From Embleya sp042956465 (GTDB lineage Bacteria; Actinomycetota; Actinomycetes; Streptomycetales; Streptomycetaceae), in NCBI RefSeq assembly GCF_042956465.1, contig NZ_JBIBGL010000011.1, forward strand, positions 186,001 through 250,000: a DNA stretch of 64,000 nt. Reading direction: 5' to 3'. How positions within the stretch are numbered: the first letter of the stretch is position 1; the number at the start of each line of letters is the position of its first letter. Shown here piece after piece: positions 27,318-36,283 of this stretch. The notes below the pieces were generated by a model. It was not told the origin of the DNA and ran no database searches. It was given only the letters and a program-made list of their open reading frames with translations. Both the position numbers and the translations under genes were made by a program.

Positions 27318-27778
27318 ACCCGATTGACGACCAGACGTCGCCCGAGGCGGACGCGGTACGCGAGGTCAACCTCGCGCTGTGGACGGCGGTCGAGGAGGGC
27401 GACATCGACGCCCTCGGCGCGATCTGGGCCGACGGCCCCGACGCGCCGAGCGTGACGTGCGTGCATCCGGGTTGGCCCGCGTTGCACGGACGCGCGGAGA
27501 TTCTGCGCTCGTATGCGCTGATCATGGCCAACACCGCGTACGTGCAGTTCTTCCTGACCGACGTCGAGGTCAAGCTGGCCGGCGAGGTCGCGGTGTTGTC
27601 CTGCACGGCGAACATGCTGACCGGGATGGCCGAGGAGGACGGCGGCGACGAGGCCGGGTTCGCGGGCGGCCGGGCGGTGGTCACCAACGTCTTCCGACGC
27701 ACCCCCTCGGGCTGGCGGCTGTGGTTGCACCACGCGTCGCCGGTGATGGCGGAGGTCGACGCCGAAGAGGAGATCTGA
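27314..27778 (+). CDS. NTF2/SnoaL-like small protein in the folate operon
   Basis: This 154-residue protein overlaps the folP stop (ATGA), so it is co-translated. The fold is suggested by an N-terminal helix ending in the phrase ALWTAVEEGDIDALGAIWADG, then VTCVHPGWPALHGRAEILRSYALIM, and C-terminal strands ending FRRTPSGWRLWLHHASPV. These are the typical landmarks of the nuclear transport factor 2 superfamily. Members range from enzymes to binding proteins. Its fixed place between folP and folB suggests a folate-related task, but no catalytic residues identify it. Confidence 0.8.
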   Translation: MNPIDDQTSPEADAVREVNLALWTAVEEGDIDALGAIWADGPDAPSVTCVHPGWPALHGRAEILRSYALIMANTAYVQFFLTDVEVKLAGEVAVLSCTANMLTGMAEEDGGDEAGFAGGRAVVTNVFRRTPSGWRLWLHHASPVMAEVDAEEEI

Positions 27779-27967
27779 CCGATCCCGACCGCTTCGATGC
27801 GTCGTTCGGGTGCCTTCGAGGTACCCGGCCGAGCGAACCTGTCGGGATCGCTGGGTACATTCGTACCGCACAGAGGTGGTCCGGCCGTCGGCGCGACCGC
27901 CCCTCGACGGGTCGACAACCGACCGGTCGGGGTGCGCAGTGATGGGATAGCGCCGAGGAGGCGACTG

Positions 27968-28333
27968 ATGCTGGACCGCGTCTCGCTGCGGGGACTGAAG
28001 GCCCGCGGCAACCATGGAGTGTTCGCGAAGGAACGCGAAGAGGGCCAGACCTTCGTCGTGGACGTCGTGCTGGGCGTGGACACCCGTCCGGCCGCGCAGT
28101 CCGACGATCTCACCCTCACGGTGCACTACGGCGAGGTCGCCGAGGACGTGGTCGGCGTGGTCCAGGGCGACCCGGTCGATCTGATCGAGACGCTCGCGCA
28201 GCGGATCGCCGACGTGTGCCTGGCCCGCCCGCTCGTGCAGGAGGTGGAAGTGATCGTGCACAAGCCCGACGCCCCGATCACCGTTCCGTTCGACGACGTG
28301 ACGGTAACCATCGTGCGGGGGCGGGACCGATGA
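27968..28333 (+). CDS. folB: Dihydroneopterin aldolase
   Basis: This 121-residue protein is the normal family length and starts at ATG 27968 behind GAGGAGG. Landmarks are LRGLKARGNHGVFAKEREEGQTF at the start, the strand LTVHYGEVAEDV, and VIVHKPDAPI near the end. It cleaves 7,8-dihydroneopterin to 6-hydroxymethyl-dihydropterin, and as an octamer also epimerises the substrate. It overlaps folK by 4 bp. The gap of 189 bp from the NTF2-like gene contains a distant inverted repeat (CGATCCCGAC at 27780 and GTCGGGATCG at 27841). Confidence 0.95.
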   Translation: MLDRVSLRGLKARGNHGVFAKEREEGQTFVVDVVLGVDTRPAAQSDDLTLTVHYGEVAEDVVGVVQGDPVDLIETLAQRIADVCLARPLVQEVEVIVHKPDAPITVPFDDVTVTIVRGRDR

Positions 28334-28917
28334 CCGACACCGTCCGCGAACCCACCCGCGAACCGGCCCCGGAGCAGCCCGCCGAGACCACCGGCCGGCG
28401 TGCGCTGCCGACCTGGAGTCGGGTCGTGCTCGCGCTCGGCAGCAACCTGGGCAACCGCCTGGAGACCCTCCAGGGTGCCATCGACGAGATTGCCGACACC
28501 CCGGGCGTGAGCCTGCTGCGGGTGTCCCCGGTCTACGAGACCGACCCGGTGGGCGGCCCCGACCAGGGCACCTACTTCAACGCGGTGATCGAGGTGCGCA
28601 CGCTGCTCACCCCGGATCTGATCCTGGAGCGCGCCAACTCGATCGAGGAGGCGTTCCAGCGGGTCCGGGTCGAGCGCTGGGGGCCGCGCACGCTGGACGT
28701 GGACGTGATCCGGTTCGAGGGCGTGGAGCAGGACGACCCGCACCTGACCCTGCCGCACCCGCGCGCGCACGAGCGTTCCTTCGTGCTCGCGCCGTGGCAC
28801 GACATCGACCCCGAGGCGGAGGTACCGGGCCACGGCCGGGTCGCCGACCTGCTCGCGCAGGTGGGCCTCGGCGGGGTGCATCGCCGTGACGACCTGGAGT
28901 TGACCGCAGACCGATGA
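28330..28917 (+). CDS. folK: 6-hydroxymethyl-dihydropterin pyrophosphokinase
   Basis: This 195-residue protein overlaps folB and the next gene, each by ATGA. The HPPK signatures are ALGSNLGNR near the start, YETDPVGGPDQGTYFNAV, and RWGPRTLDVDVI with the two magnesium-binding aspartates. PHPRAHERSFVLAPW follows. It transfers pyrophosphate from ATP to 6-hydroxymethyl-dihydropterin, giving the FolP substrate. The first 30 residues, before TWSRVVLALGS, are a disordered Pro/Glu-rich extension. Confidence 0.95.
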   Translation: MTDTVREPTREPAPEQPAETTGRRALPTWSRVVLALGSNLGNRLETLQGAIDEIADTPGVSLLRVSPVYETDPVGGPDQGTYFNAVIEVRTLLTPDLILERANSIEEAFQRVRVERWGPRTLDVDVIRFEGVEQDDPHLTLPHPRAHERSFVLAPWHDIDPEAEVPGHGRVADLLAQVGLGGVHRRDDLELTADR

Positions 28918-29399
28918 AGCCCACGCGCCCGCTCTTCCTGCTCGCCCTCGCGCTGGGTGCGGGCGGCATCGCGTATGCCGGAATCGACCTGTGGGACTCG
29001 CGCGGCACGCCACCCGTGGTCCCGATCCTGGCTCCGATCGTGCTCCTGTGCCTGGCCGCGATCGCGCTGGCGACCGCGTTGTCGCTGCGCTCGCGGCTGA
29101 AGGCGCAGCGCGAGCGGCGGCCGAACGCGCGCCCGGTGGATCCGCTGGTCGCCGCCCGGGCGGTGGTCTTCGCCAAGGCCGGTTCGCTGGTCGGCGCGCT
29201 CGTGGTGGGCCTGTACGGCGGCTACGCGCTCTACCTGACCGGCTTCCTGGAGGTCACCGAGCGCTCGGCCCAGGCCCAGCGCTGCGCCTTCGCCGTCGGC
29301 GCGGGCGTGCTGCTGGTCGGCGGGTGCCTGTTCCTGGAGCGGATACTGCGCATCCCCGAGGACCCCGAGGACAAGAAGGCCGGCCGGTCGGGCGCCTGA
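28914..29399 (+). CDS. DUF3180 membrane protein
   Basis: This 161-residue protein has four hydrophobic segments: residues 7-24, 36-56, about 86-106 and about 121-138. The first helix with LFLLALALGAGGIAYAGIDLW and the RPVDPLVAARAVVFAKAGSLVGAL phrase match the DUF3180 family, always found at the end of the folate operon in actinobacteria. The function is unknown. The ATGA overlap with folK shows it is part of the same operon. The C-terminus is charged and cytoplasmic-looking. Confidence 0.88.
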   Translation: MKPTRPLFLLALALGAGGIAYAGIDLWDSRGTPPVVPILAPIVLLCLAAIALATALSLRSRLKAQRERRPNARPVDPLVAARAVVFAKAGSLVGALVVGLYGGYALYLTGFLEVTERSAQAQRCAFAVGAGVLLVGGCLFLERILRIPEDPEDKKAGRSGA

Positions 29400-29519
29400 G
29401 GACCGCTCGGCCCGAGGCCGGGTCGACCTCCCCGGGAACGTCGGGAACGACGAAGTCCGGGGCGGCCGAGCCGGCCCGGCCGGCCGTCGAGGACAGAACC
29501 TCGGCCGAGGGCCGGCCCG

Positions 29520-30668
29520 TCACCCCTCGATGGTGTCCAGCACGACCTCGGCCAACGGGATGTCCCGCTCCTCCGCACCGACGGACCGCCGCAGGGCCTC
29601 GTGCAGCCGCGCGGGCGTGAGCACTCCCACGAACCGATCGCCGTCCACCACGGCGATCCACCCGGCGTCGTGCTGGAGCATCTCGCCGAACGCCTGCTTG
29701 AGCGAGGCGCGCACCGGCACCCACGCCTCCATCCGGCGGGCCCGGTCGCGCACCGTGCCGCCGGCCGGGCGGTCGTCCACCCACCCGTGCAGGTTGCCCG
29801 CGTCGTCGAGCACCACGGCCCAGCGCGAATCGGCCGCGCGCAGCTTCGCGAGCGCCTCGGACATCGGGTCGTCCAAGTGCACGATCGGCGGCAGTTCGAG
29901 GTCCTCGGGGGTGATCTCGGTCACCGAAAGGCGCTTGAGGCCGCGGTCCGCGCCGACGAAGTCGGCGACGTAGTCGGTGGCGGGTGCGCCGAGCACGCTG
30001 GAGGGTGTGTCGAACTGCTCGATGTGGCCGCCCATCGAGAAGACCGCCATCCGGTCGCCGAGCCGGACGGCCTCCTCGATGTCGTGCGTGACGAACAGGA
30101 TCGTCTTCTTCAACTCGTCCTGGAGCCGCAGGAATTCGGTCTGCAGGCGTTCGCGCACCACCGGGTCCACGGCGCCGAACGGCTCGTCCATCAGCAGCAC
30201 GGGCGGGTCCGCCGCGAGGGCGCGGGCCACGCCGACCCGCTGGCGCTGGCCGCCGGAGAGCTGGTGCGGGTAGCGATCGCCGAGTTTGCTCGGGTCCAGG
30301 CCGACCAGCTCCAGCAGTTCGACGCCGCGGGCCCGGGCCTTTTTGCGGTCCCAACCCAGCAGGCTGGGCACGGTGACGGTGTTCTCCAGCACGGTGCGGT
30401 GCGGGAACAGGCCGCCGGACTGGATCACGTAGCCCATCCGTCGGCGCAGCTTGACCGGGTCGGCCCGGGTGATGTCCTCGTCGTCCAGGAATATCTGCCC
30501 GGACGTGGGCTCGATCAGCCGGTTGACCATCTTCATCGTGGTGGTCTTGCCGCAGCCGGACGGGCCGACCAGGGTGACCAGCTCGCCCGTGGCGACCTCC
30601 AGCGACAGTTCCGCGACCGCCTCGGTGCCGTCGGGGTACCGCTTCGTGACGCGGTCGAGCCGGATCAT
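29520..30668 (-). CDS. Betaine/choline/proline ABC transporter ATPase with CBS domains
   Basis: This 382-residue protein starts at ATG 30668 behind GGAGGG. The ATPase part (residues 1-245) has Walker A GPSGCGKT, signature LSGGQRQR, Walker B VLLMDEPFGAVD and the H-loop VTHDIEEA. The part after residue 255 holds two CBS-type repeats (DPMSEALAKLRAADSRWAVVLDDAGNLHGWV and MLQHDAGWIAVVDGDRFVGVL), cut here into landmark phrases. In OpuA/OpuC-type systems these CBS domains sense ionic strength. It is divergent from the two permeases and the binding protein, which complete the importer. Confidence 0.93.
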   Translation of the reverse strand: MIRLDRVTKRYPDGTEAVAELSLEVATGELVTLVGPSGCGKTTTMKMVNRLIEPTSGQIFLDDEDITRADPVKLRRRMGYVIQSGGLFPHRTVLENTVTVPSLLGWDRKKARARGVELLELVGLDPSKLGDRYPHQLSGGQRQRVGVARALAADPPVLLMDEPFGAVDPVVRERLQTEFLRLQDELKKTILFVTHDIEEAVRLGDRMAVFSMGGHIEQFDTPSSVLGAPATDYVADFVGADRGLKRLSVTEITPEDLELPPIVHLDDPMSEALAKLRAADSRWAVVLDDAGNLHGWVDDRPAGGTVRDRARRMEAWVPVRASLKQAFGEMLQHDAGWIAVVDGDRFVGVLTPARLHEALRRSVGAEERDIPLAEVVLDTIEG

Positions 30669-30818
30669 GGGGACCCTCCGGGGGTATGGCAGGCAGCCGT
30701 GGCAGGTGTCCGGAGACCCGGTGATTCCCGACCCCCAGGGGTGGCAACGTACCCGGGTGGCCCCGTTCACACACCGGGTGTGTCCGCCGTCACGGGAATG
30801 CCCGTCCGACCGCTGGGG

Positions 30819-30824
30819 TACTGT
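30819..30824 (+). promoter_or_regulatory. -10-like TACTGT, leaderless type
   Basis: The hexamer ends 6 nt before GTG 30831 and supports that codon as the permease start over the upstream ATG 30798. Confidence 0.45.
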
Positions 30825-30830
30825 CCGCCC

Positions 30831-31577
30831 GTGATTGTGGCCTCCGGTGACTGCCTGAAGCGCAACTCGTGGGTCTGCGGGAAGTACTTCGACGAGTACT
30901 CCGGGGAGATCACCACCGCGTTGCGCGAACACATCCATCTGACCGTCGTGTCGGTGACGATCGGTCTGCTCGTCGCGTTCCCGATGGCCCTGGCTGCCCG
31001 GCGTTGGCGATTGACCGGGAGCGTGCTGCTCGGTTCGACCACGATCCTTTACACGATTCCCTCGCTGGCGATGTTCGCGATTCTGCAGCCGTTCACGGGC
31101 TTGACCGAGACGACGGTCATCATCGGTCTGGTGCTGTACTCGCTGACCATCCTGGTGCGCAACATGCTGGCCGGTCTGCAATCGGTGCCGCCGGATGTGG
31201 TGGAGGCGGCGAAGGGGATGGGCTACGGGCCCGGACGGTTGTTGTTCCAGGTCGAACTCCCGCTCGCGCTGCCCGCGATCATGGCCGGCGTCCGGGTCGC
31301 CACGGTGTCCACCATCGCGCTCACCACGGTCGGTGCGATCGTCGGCTCGGGCGGGTTGGGCAACCTGATCTACAAGGGCATCGACACGCTCTTCAAGGCG
31401 CAGGTGCTGACCGCATCGGTGTTGTGCGTCGTGCTGGCGATCGTGGCCGACCTGCTGTTGCTAGGCGTACAGCGGCTGTTGACCCCGTGGGAGCGGGCCG
31501 GTGGGCGCAAGCGGCGGTTGCCGGCGGTGCCCGCGCCGACGGCGGAGGTCGACCTGAAGGCGGAGGCCGCGGCGTGA
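30831..31577 (+). CDS. ABC transporter permease (OpuC-like, first)
   Basis: This 248-residue protein has five to six membrane helices and the binding-protein-dependent permease loop VVEAAKGMGYGPGRLLFQVELPLALP, with the EAA-type AAxGMG phrase. The TIALTTVGAIVGSGGLGNLIYKG stretch is typical of betaine/choline permeases. It starts at GTG 30831; an ATG at 30798 would add 11 residues. It overlaps the second permease by GTGA. The N-terminal SGDCLKRNSWVCGKYFDEY contains two cysteines before the first helix, an odd external loop. Confidence 0.9.
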   Translation: MIVASGDCLKRNSWVCGKYFDEYSGEITTALREHIHLTVVSVTIGLLVAFPMALAARRWRLTGSVLLGSTTILYTIPSLAMFAILQPFTGLTETTVIIGLVLYSLTILVRNMLAGLQSVPPDVVEAAKGMGYGPGRLLFQVELPLALPAIMAGVRVATVSTIALTTVGAIVGSGGLGNLIYKGIDTLFKAQVLTASVLCVVLAIVADLLLLGVQRLLTPWERAGGRKRRLPAVPAPTAEVDLKAEAAA

Positions 31578-32248
31578 ACGTACTCGGCGATGCCTGGGAC
31601 TGGTTGGCCGACGGCGCGAACTGGAGCGGCGAGAGCGGGGTGTGGAATCGGCTCGTCGAGCACATCGTGCTCACCGTGGTGTGCGTGCTGATCGCGGTCG
31701 CCATCGCGCTGCCGGTCGCACTGTGGTTGGGGCACCTGGGCAAGGGCGGCGCGCTGGCGATCAACATCTCCAACGTCGGGCGGGCGATTCCGACGTTCGC
31801 GGTGCTGGTGCTGCTCGGGCTGAGCCCGATCGGCATGGGCGACACCGCGACGATCATCGCGCTCGTGCTGTTCGCCATCCCACCGGTGCTCACCAACGCG
31901 TACGTCGGCATGCGCGGGGTGGACCGGGACGTGGTCGAGGCGTCGCGCGGCATGGGTATGACGGGCGGGCAGATGTTGTTCCGCGTCGAGTTGCCCCTGG
32001 CACTTCCGTTGATCATGACGGGAATTCGAACGTGTGCCGTTCAGGTTGTTGCCACCGCAACACTCGCGGCGCTCGTCGCGGGGGGCGGTCTCGGGCGCAT
32101 CGTCACGGCCGGTTTCGACCTGCAGGACAACGGTCAAGTGGTGGCGGGGGCGATCCTCGTGGCCGCGTTGGCTCTGGTGGTGGAAGGCCTGTTCGCGCTC
32201 GTGCAGCGGTTCACGGCCCGGACACCGCGTGGCGGTGTGACCTCGTGA
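31574..32248 (+). CDS. ABC transporter permease (OpuC-like, second)
   Basis: This 224-residue protein starts at GTG 31574, overlapping the first permease by 4 bp. Helices begin at about residue 28. The coupling loop reads VVEASRGMGMTGGQMLFRVELPLALPLIMTG in the same form as the first permease, and LVAGGGLGRIVTAGFDLQDNGQ follows. The two permeases form the membrane pore of a heterodimeric importer for quaternary ammonium solutes. They resemble each other and arose by old duplication. The binding protein gene follows 23 bp downstream. Confidence 0.92.
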   Translation: MNVLGDAWDWLADGANWSGESGVWNRLVEHIVLTVVCVLIAVAIALPVALWLGHLGKGGALAINISNVGRAIPTFAVLVLLGLSPIGMGDTATIIALVLFAIPPVLTNAYVGMRGVDRDVVEASRGMGMTGGQMLFRVELPLALPLIMTGIRTCAVQVVATATLAALVAGGGLGRIVTAGFDLQDNGQVVAGAILVAALALVVEGLFALVQRFTARTPRGGVTS

Positions 32249-32271
32249 GAACGGAAAGGGCGGTGCATCGC

Positions 32272-33195
32272 GTGCTTATACGGCGCGGCAAGACGGGCAT
32301 GACGGTCGGTGTGGCGGCAGGGCTCTCCCTGGTGTTTCTGGTCGGCGCGACAGGGTGTTCGTCCTCGGACGACGACAAGACGGTGGTCGGCTCGGCCGGT
32401 TTCACCGAGTCGGAGATCCTGGCGCAGATGTACAAACAGTTGCTCGACAAGGGCGGGGTGAAGGCGAGCATCAAGACGGTCAAGAACCGTGAGCTCTACG
32501 AACCCGAGCTGGAGAAGGGCAAGATCGCGGTCGTGCCGGAGTACGCGGCGACGATGGCGGAGTTCCTGAACCGCAAGAAGAACGGTCCGGACGCCGCACC
32601 GGTCGCCTCGCCGGACGTGGCGGCCACGGTCGCCGCGCTGAACACGCTCGCGGGCCCGGCCGGGCTCAAGTCCGGTACCCCGTCGCAGGCGGTGGACCAG
32701 AACGCGTTCGCGGTGACCAAGGACTTCGCCGCGAAGAACAACCTGAAGACTCTTTCCGATCTGGGCAAGGCCGGCATCGAGGTGAAGATCGCGGCGGGCG
32801 AGGAGTGCAAGACGCGCCCGTTCTGCGCGCCGGGCCTGGAGAAGACCTACGGCATCAAGGTCGGCGGCGTGGACCCGCTCGGCGTCGGTACGACCGCCGC
32901 CAAGCAGGCGGTCAAGGACGGCAAGGACCAACTGGTCCTGACCACCTCCACGGACGCCACGCTCGACCAATTCGGCCTGGTCGTCCTCACCGACGACAAG
33001 AAGTTGCAGAACGCCGACAACGTTCTCCCCGTGGTCAATTCCGGCAAGGCCGACAAGATCCTGCCGCTGGTCGACAAGCTCGCCCCGATCCTCACCACCG
33101 AGGATCTGACCGCGCTCAACAAGCAGGTCGACGAGGACCGCAAGAAGCCGGCCGACGTCGCCAAGGCCTACCTGAAGTCCAAGAACCTGATCTGA
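32272..33195 (+). CDS. Glycine betaine/choline-binding lipoprotein
   Basis: This 307-residue protein has a basic n-region (IRRGK), a hydrophobic core and a lipobox ending at Cys29 in VGATGCSSS. The mature part begins TVVGSAGFTESEILAQMYKQLL, the standard opening of OpuAC/ProX-type binding proteins. It captures quaternary ammonium osmolytes outside the membrane for the two permeases upstream. The start is uncertain: GTG 32272 gives good spacing from GGAAAGG, while GTG 32263 and ATG 32299 are alternatives. The early CTT and ATA codons are rare for this genome. A strong terminator follows. Confidence 0.9.
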   Translation: MLIRRGKTGMTVGVAAGLSLVFLVGATGCSSSDDDKTVVGSAGFTESEILAQMYKQLLDKGGVKASIKTVKNRELYEPELEKGKIAVVPEYAATMAEFLNRKKNGPDAAPVASPDVAATVAALNTLAGPAGLKSGTPSQAVDQNAFAVTKDFAAKNNLKTLSDLGKAGIEVKIAAGEECKTRPFCAPGLEKTYGIKVGGVDPLGVGTTAAKQAVKDGKDQLVLTTSTDATLDQFGLVVLTDDKKLQNADNVLPVVNSGKADKILPLVDKLAPILTTEDLTALNKQVDEDRKKPADVAKAYLKSKNLI

Positions 33196-33242
33196 TCGCC
33201 GAATTGGCGACGGTGAATTCTCAGAGGCCGGGGTAACACTCG

Positions 33243-33278
33243 ACGCCGGCCGGGCAGTTCGAATAGCCCGGCCGGCGT
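33243..33278 (+). terminator. Terminator of the ABC transporter operon
   Basis: Perfect 13-base arms (ACGCCGGCCGGGC and its complement) enclose a ten-base loop, 48 nt after the binding-protein stop. Confidence 0.8.
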
Positions 33279-33394
33279 TCGAGGTCGAATCGGCCCGGCC
33301 GCGTTCGAGGCCGGCCCAACCGAGTTCCTTCCACGGAAAGCAAAAAACCCGCGCCCACGGCAACCCCCGCACCGAGGGGAAGGCCGTATCGCGC

Positions 33395-33400
33395 TAACGT
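33395..33400 (+). promoter_or_regulatory. -10-like TAACGT, leaderless type
   Basis: The hexamer ends 7 nt before ATG 33408; no ribosome site is seen. Confidence 0.45.
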
Positions 33401-33407
33401 CTGGTGC

Positions 33408-35018
33408 ATGCCACGTGGACGCCATCGCTCGGTCTCGACCGCCACACGCATATCCCTGCTTGCCGCCATATGCGCGCCGGCGCTCGTCGCCGTCGTCCTG
33501 GCGGTCGTTGCGGGAGGTGCGACCACACTTCGACTTGCCGTGCTGCTCGGTGTGTTGTCCGCCGCCGGCGCGATCGCGTGGGTGGTTCGCGGGAGCACCG
33601 CACACCACCGACGGATGGCCGAGGAGAGCATCGCCCGGCGTCGGGAACGCGAGCGCATGGCGGACGAGTTGCGCGCCGCGGTCGAGCGGGCCGACGAACA
33701 GGAACTCGCCGCGGTGCAGGCCGGCGAACTGGCCGCCGCCCACCTGGTGTCGCGTCCGCAGCGGCTGACCCCGGACCTGTTCGCGCGTGGTGCGGCGGTG
33801 TTGGACCTGCTGGACCGCCGGGGCGGCGAGGTACGTCCCACGGCTCCCTCCATCGTCCCGGCCGTGCGCCGGCCGCCCGTGTCCGCGCCGGACCTGGTCC
33901 CGGCCTACGCGGCCTCGGTCTTCGGCCCGCCGACGCGCTCCGCTGCGCACCCCGCTTCGCGGGGGCGGGCCGAGGTCGCCACCGCAGCGGAGCGGCCCAC
34001 CGTCGCAGCGCACACCGCGGCACCCTCCCCCGCACGGCCGGAATCCGAAGCCGCGCGCTCGGCCGCGCGGGCCGGGTCCGAGGTTGGTGCCGGGACGGGG
34101 TCGACTGCCGCGACGCCGGGCACTTCGGCCGCCGCCACTCGTTCCGCCGCCCAGGCCGGGTCCGAGGCCGGCGCCGAGGTCGGGTCGACCGCCGGGGTGC
34201 GTCCCGCCGCGCCGATCGCGCCGCCTGCGGAGCTCAGCCGGAGCGTCGCCCGCGCGGCCGGCGGAGCGACCGCGGAGAGGGCCCCCGAGGCGCCCTCGAC
34301 GGAAGTCACCCCGGCCGACTCCACCACCGTGCCCTCGCTCGCGAAACCACCCGTGCCCGACATCGCCCCGCCCGGCGCTTCGGCCCCCGCCGCCGCGCCC
34401 ACGCAGGCGCCCACACCCGCCTTCGCTTCGCCGGCGCCCGCCGCCACGCCCGAGCCCGAGGGCGAGCCCGCGTCCGCGGCCCTCGCGCCGGCCGGCGCGA
34501 CCGCGCCCACACCCGCCGAGCCGACCGCGCTCGGCCCCGTGTCCGATACCGCCGAGGTCACCCGGATGGTTCGGGACAAGGTGCTGGAGGTGACTCGCCG
34601 CGTGGCCGGCTCCGGGGCCTCCGGGCGGTTCGACTTCTTCGCGCCGCGCGCCGCCCTGGCCGATCCCGAGGCGACCGGCTTCCTGACCGACGAGCTGTTC
34701 GGCTCGGACGCGCACTACGACGCGCTCGTCGCCGGGCGCCCGCACGGGGACGAGATCGAGCCGGCCGAGGCGATGTCCGCCCCGGACGCGGCCGTGGACG
34801 ACATCGAGGCCGATCGGCTCGCCGACCCGGTGCCCACCGAGCAGGCGCCGACCGCTCAGCCGGCTCCGGTGCACCGCGGGCAGGGCGTACGGTTCGCGCC
34901 CAGCGAATCCGACCGGGCCCGTCCGGGCGCGCCACGGCCCAAGCCGCTGCCGGTGGACCTCACCGCACACGACGACACCGAGGAGATCCCCCGGATCGAC
35001 ATCCGCAAGCACGCCTGA
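33408..35018 (+). CDS. Large Ala/Pro-rich membrane-anchored protein, unknown function
   Basis: This 536-residue protein has two membrane helices (about residues 13-36 and 41-60) with a short turn, then a basic helical segment (HHRRMAEESIARRRERERMADELRAAVERADEQELAAVQ) given here only as a landmark and probably a coiled coil. Residues 150-380 are a disordered Ala/Pro/Ser/Thr region with repeated ARAGSEVGA-type units. A more ordered part around 385-455 contains EVTRMVRDKVLEVTRRV and FDFFAPRAAL. The C-terminus ends in acidic and Pro-rich segments. It could be an envelope or cell-division scaffold, but that is speculation. Confidence 0.7.
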   Translation: MPRGRHRSVSTATRISLLAAICAPALVAVVLAVVAGGATTLRLAVLLGVLSAAGAIAWVVRGSTAHHRRMAEESIARRRERERMADELRAAVERADEQELAAVQAGELAAAHLVSRPQRLTPDLFARGAAVLDLLDRRGGEVRPTAPSIVPAVRRPPVSAPDLVPAYAASVFGPPTRSAAHPASRGRAEVATAAERPTVAAHTAAPSPARPESEAARSAARAGSEVGAGTGSTAATPGTSAAATRSAAQAGSEAGAEVGSTAGVRPAAPIAPPAELSRSVARAAGGATAERAPEAPSTEVTPADSTTVPSLAKPPVPDIAPPGASAPAAAPTQAPTPAFASPAPAATPEPEGEPASAALAPAGATAPTPAEPTALGPVSDTAEVTRMVRDKVLEVTRRVAGSGASGRFDFFAPRAALADPEATGFLTDELFGSDAHYDALVAGRPHGDEIEPAEAMSAPDAAVDDIEADRLADPVPTEQAPTAQPAPVHRGQGVRFAPSESDRARPGAPRPKPLPVDLTAHDDTEEIPRIDIRKHA

Positions 35019-35061
35019 CCCGGCCGGCACCCCGCCCGACCGCCGACCGGCGTCCGAGGTG

Positions 35062-36213
35062 TCACTTGTCGATGTCGCCCACGACGAAGAAGAGCGACCC
35101 CAGGATCGCCACCATGTCCGCGATCAGGCAGCCCGGCAGCAGCTCGGTCAGCACCTGCACGTTGTTGTAGGACGCCGAGCGCAGCTTGAGACGCCACGGG
35201 GTCTTCTCGCCCCGGGAGACCAGGTAGTAGCCGTTCAGGCCGAGCGGGTTCTCGGTCCACGCGTAGGTGTGGCCCTCGGGCGCCTTGAGCACCTTCGGCA
35301 GCCGCAGGTTCACCGGACCCTGCGGGAGGTCGTCGAGTCGGTCGCAGCACGCGTCGGCGAGGTCCAGGCTCACGTGTACCTGCTCCAGCAGGCACTCGAA
35401 CCGGGCCAGGCAGTCGCCCTCCTCGCGGGTGACCACGCGCAGCACGTCGGCCAGCTCGCCGTAGGCCAGATACGGCTCGTCCCGGCGCAGGTCGAAGTCG
35501 ACCCCCGAGGCCCGCGCGATCGGACCGCTGACCCCGTACGCGGCCACCAGGGCCGGTGTCAGCACCCCCACGCCCCGGGTGCGGGCGCGGAAGATCTCGT
35601 TGCCCGAGACCAGGCCGTCCAGCCCGGCCAGCCGCGTGCGCACGGTAGCGACCGCGTGCCGCACCCGCCCGGTCCAGCCCGCCGGCAGATCCTCCTTGAG
35701 CCCGCCGACCCGGTTGAACATGAAGTGCATCCGGCCGCCGGAGATCTCCTCCATCACCGCCTGGATCTCCTCGCGCTCGCGGAACGCGTGGAAGATCGGG
35801 GTGATCGCACCCAGCTCCAACGGATACGAGCCGAGGAACATCAGATGGTTGAGCACCCGGTTCAGCTCGGCGAGCAGGGTCCGTGCCCACACCGCGCGCT
35901 GCGGCACCTCCATGCCCAGCATGCGCTCCACCGCGAGCACCACGCCCAGCTCGTTCGCGAACGCGCTCAACCAGTCGTGCCGGTTCGCGAGCATCACGAT
36001 CTGCCGGTAGTCGCGCACCTCGAAGAGCTTCTCCGCACCGCGGTGCATATAGCCGACGATCGGCTCGGCGGAGAGGATCCGCTCGCCGTCGAGGACGAGT
36101 CGCAACCTCAGCACGCCGTGCGTGGAGGGGTGCTGGGGCCCGATGTTGAGCACCATGTCGGTCGTGTCGAGCTGGTCGGCGCCGATACCCACGCCCACGG
36201 TCCTGGCGGTCAT
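35062..36213 (-). CDS. nuoD2: Orphan NADH-quinone oxidoreductase subunit D (NuoD2)
   Basis: This 383-residue protein is close to the usual NuoD length. The quinone-site loop GPQHPSTHG is at residues 25-33, followed by VGYMHRGAEKLFE and NRHDWLSAFANELG. The C-terminus has SLFFVVGDIDK, the normal ending of the family. NuoD forms part of the quinone chamber of complex I. No other nuo gene is nearby, so this is the second, free-standing copy known from streptomycetes. Its role may be as an alternative subunit. It is convergent with the Ala/Pro-rich gene and divergent from the PH-domain pair. Confidence 0.93.
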   Translation of the reverse strand: MTARTVGVGIGADQLDTTDMVLNIGPQHPSTHGVLRLRLVLDGERILSAEPIVGYMHRGAEKLFEVRDYRQIVMLANRHDWLSAFANELGVVLAVERMLGMEVPQRAVWARTLLAELNRVLNHLMFLGSYPLELGAITPIFHAFREREEIQAVMEEISGGRMHFMFNRVGGLKEDLPAGWTGRVRHAVATVRTRLAGLDGLVSGNEIFRARTRGVGVLTPALVAAYGVSGPIARASGVDFDLRRDEPYLAYGELADVLRVVTREEGDCLARFECLLEQVHVSLDLADACCDRLDDLPQGPVNLRLPKVLKAPEGHTYAWTENPLGLNGYYLVSRGEKTPWRLKLRSASYNNVQVLTELLPGCLIADMVAILGSLFFVVGDIDK

Positions 36214-36283
36214 GGACCCTGAGTCTGCCAGTAGTCGTGTGCTCCTTCGCACCCTTGTATGCCCACCTGGGAAGGTTGCCCCT

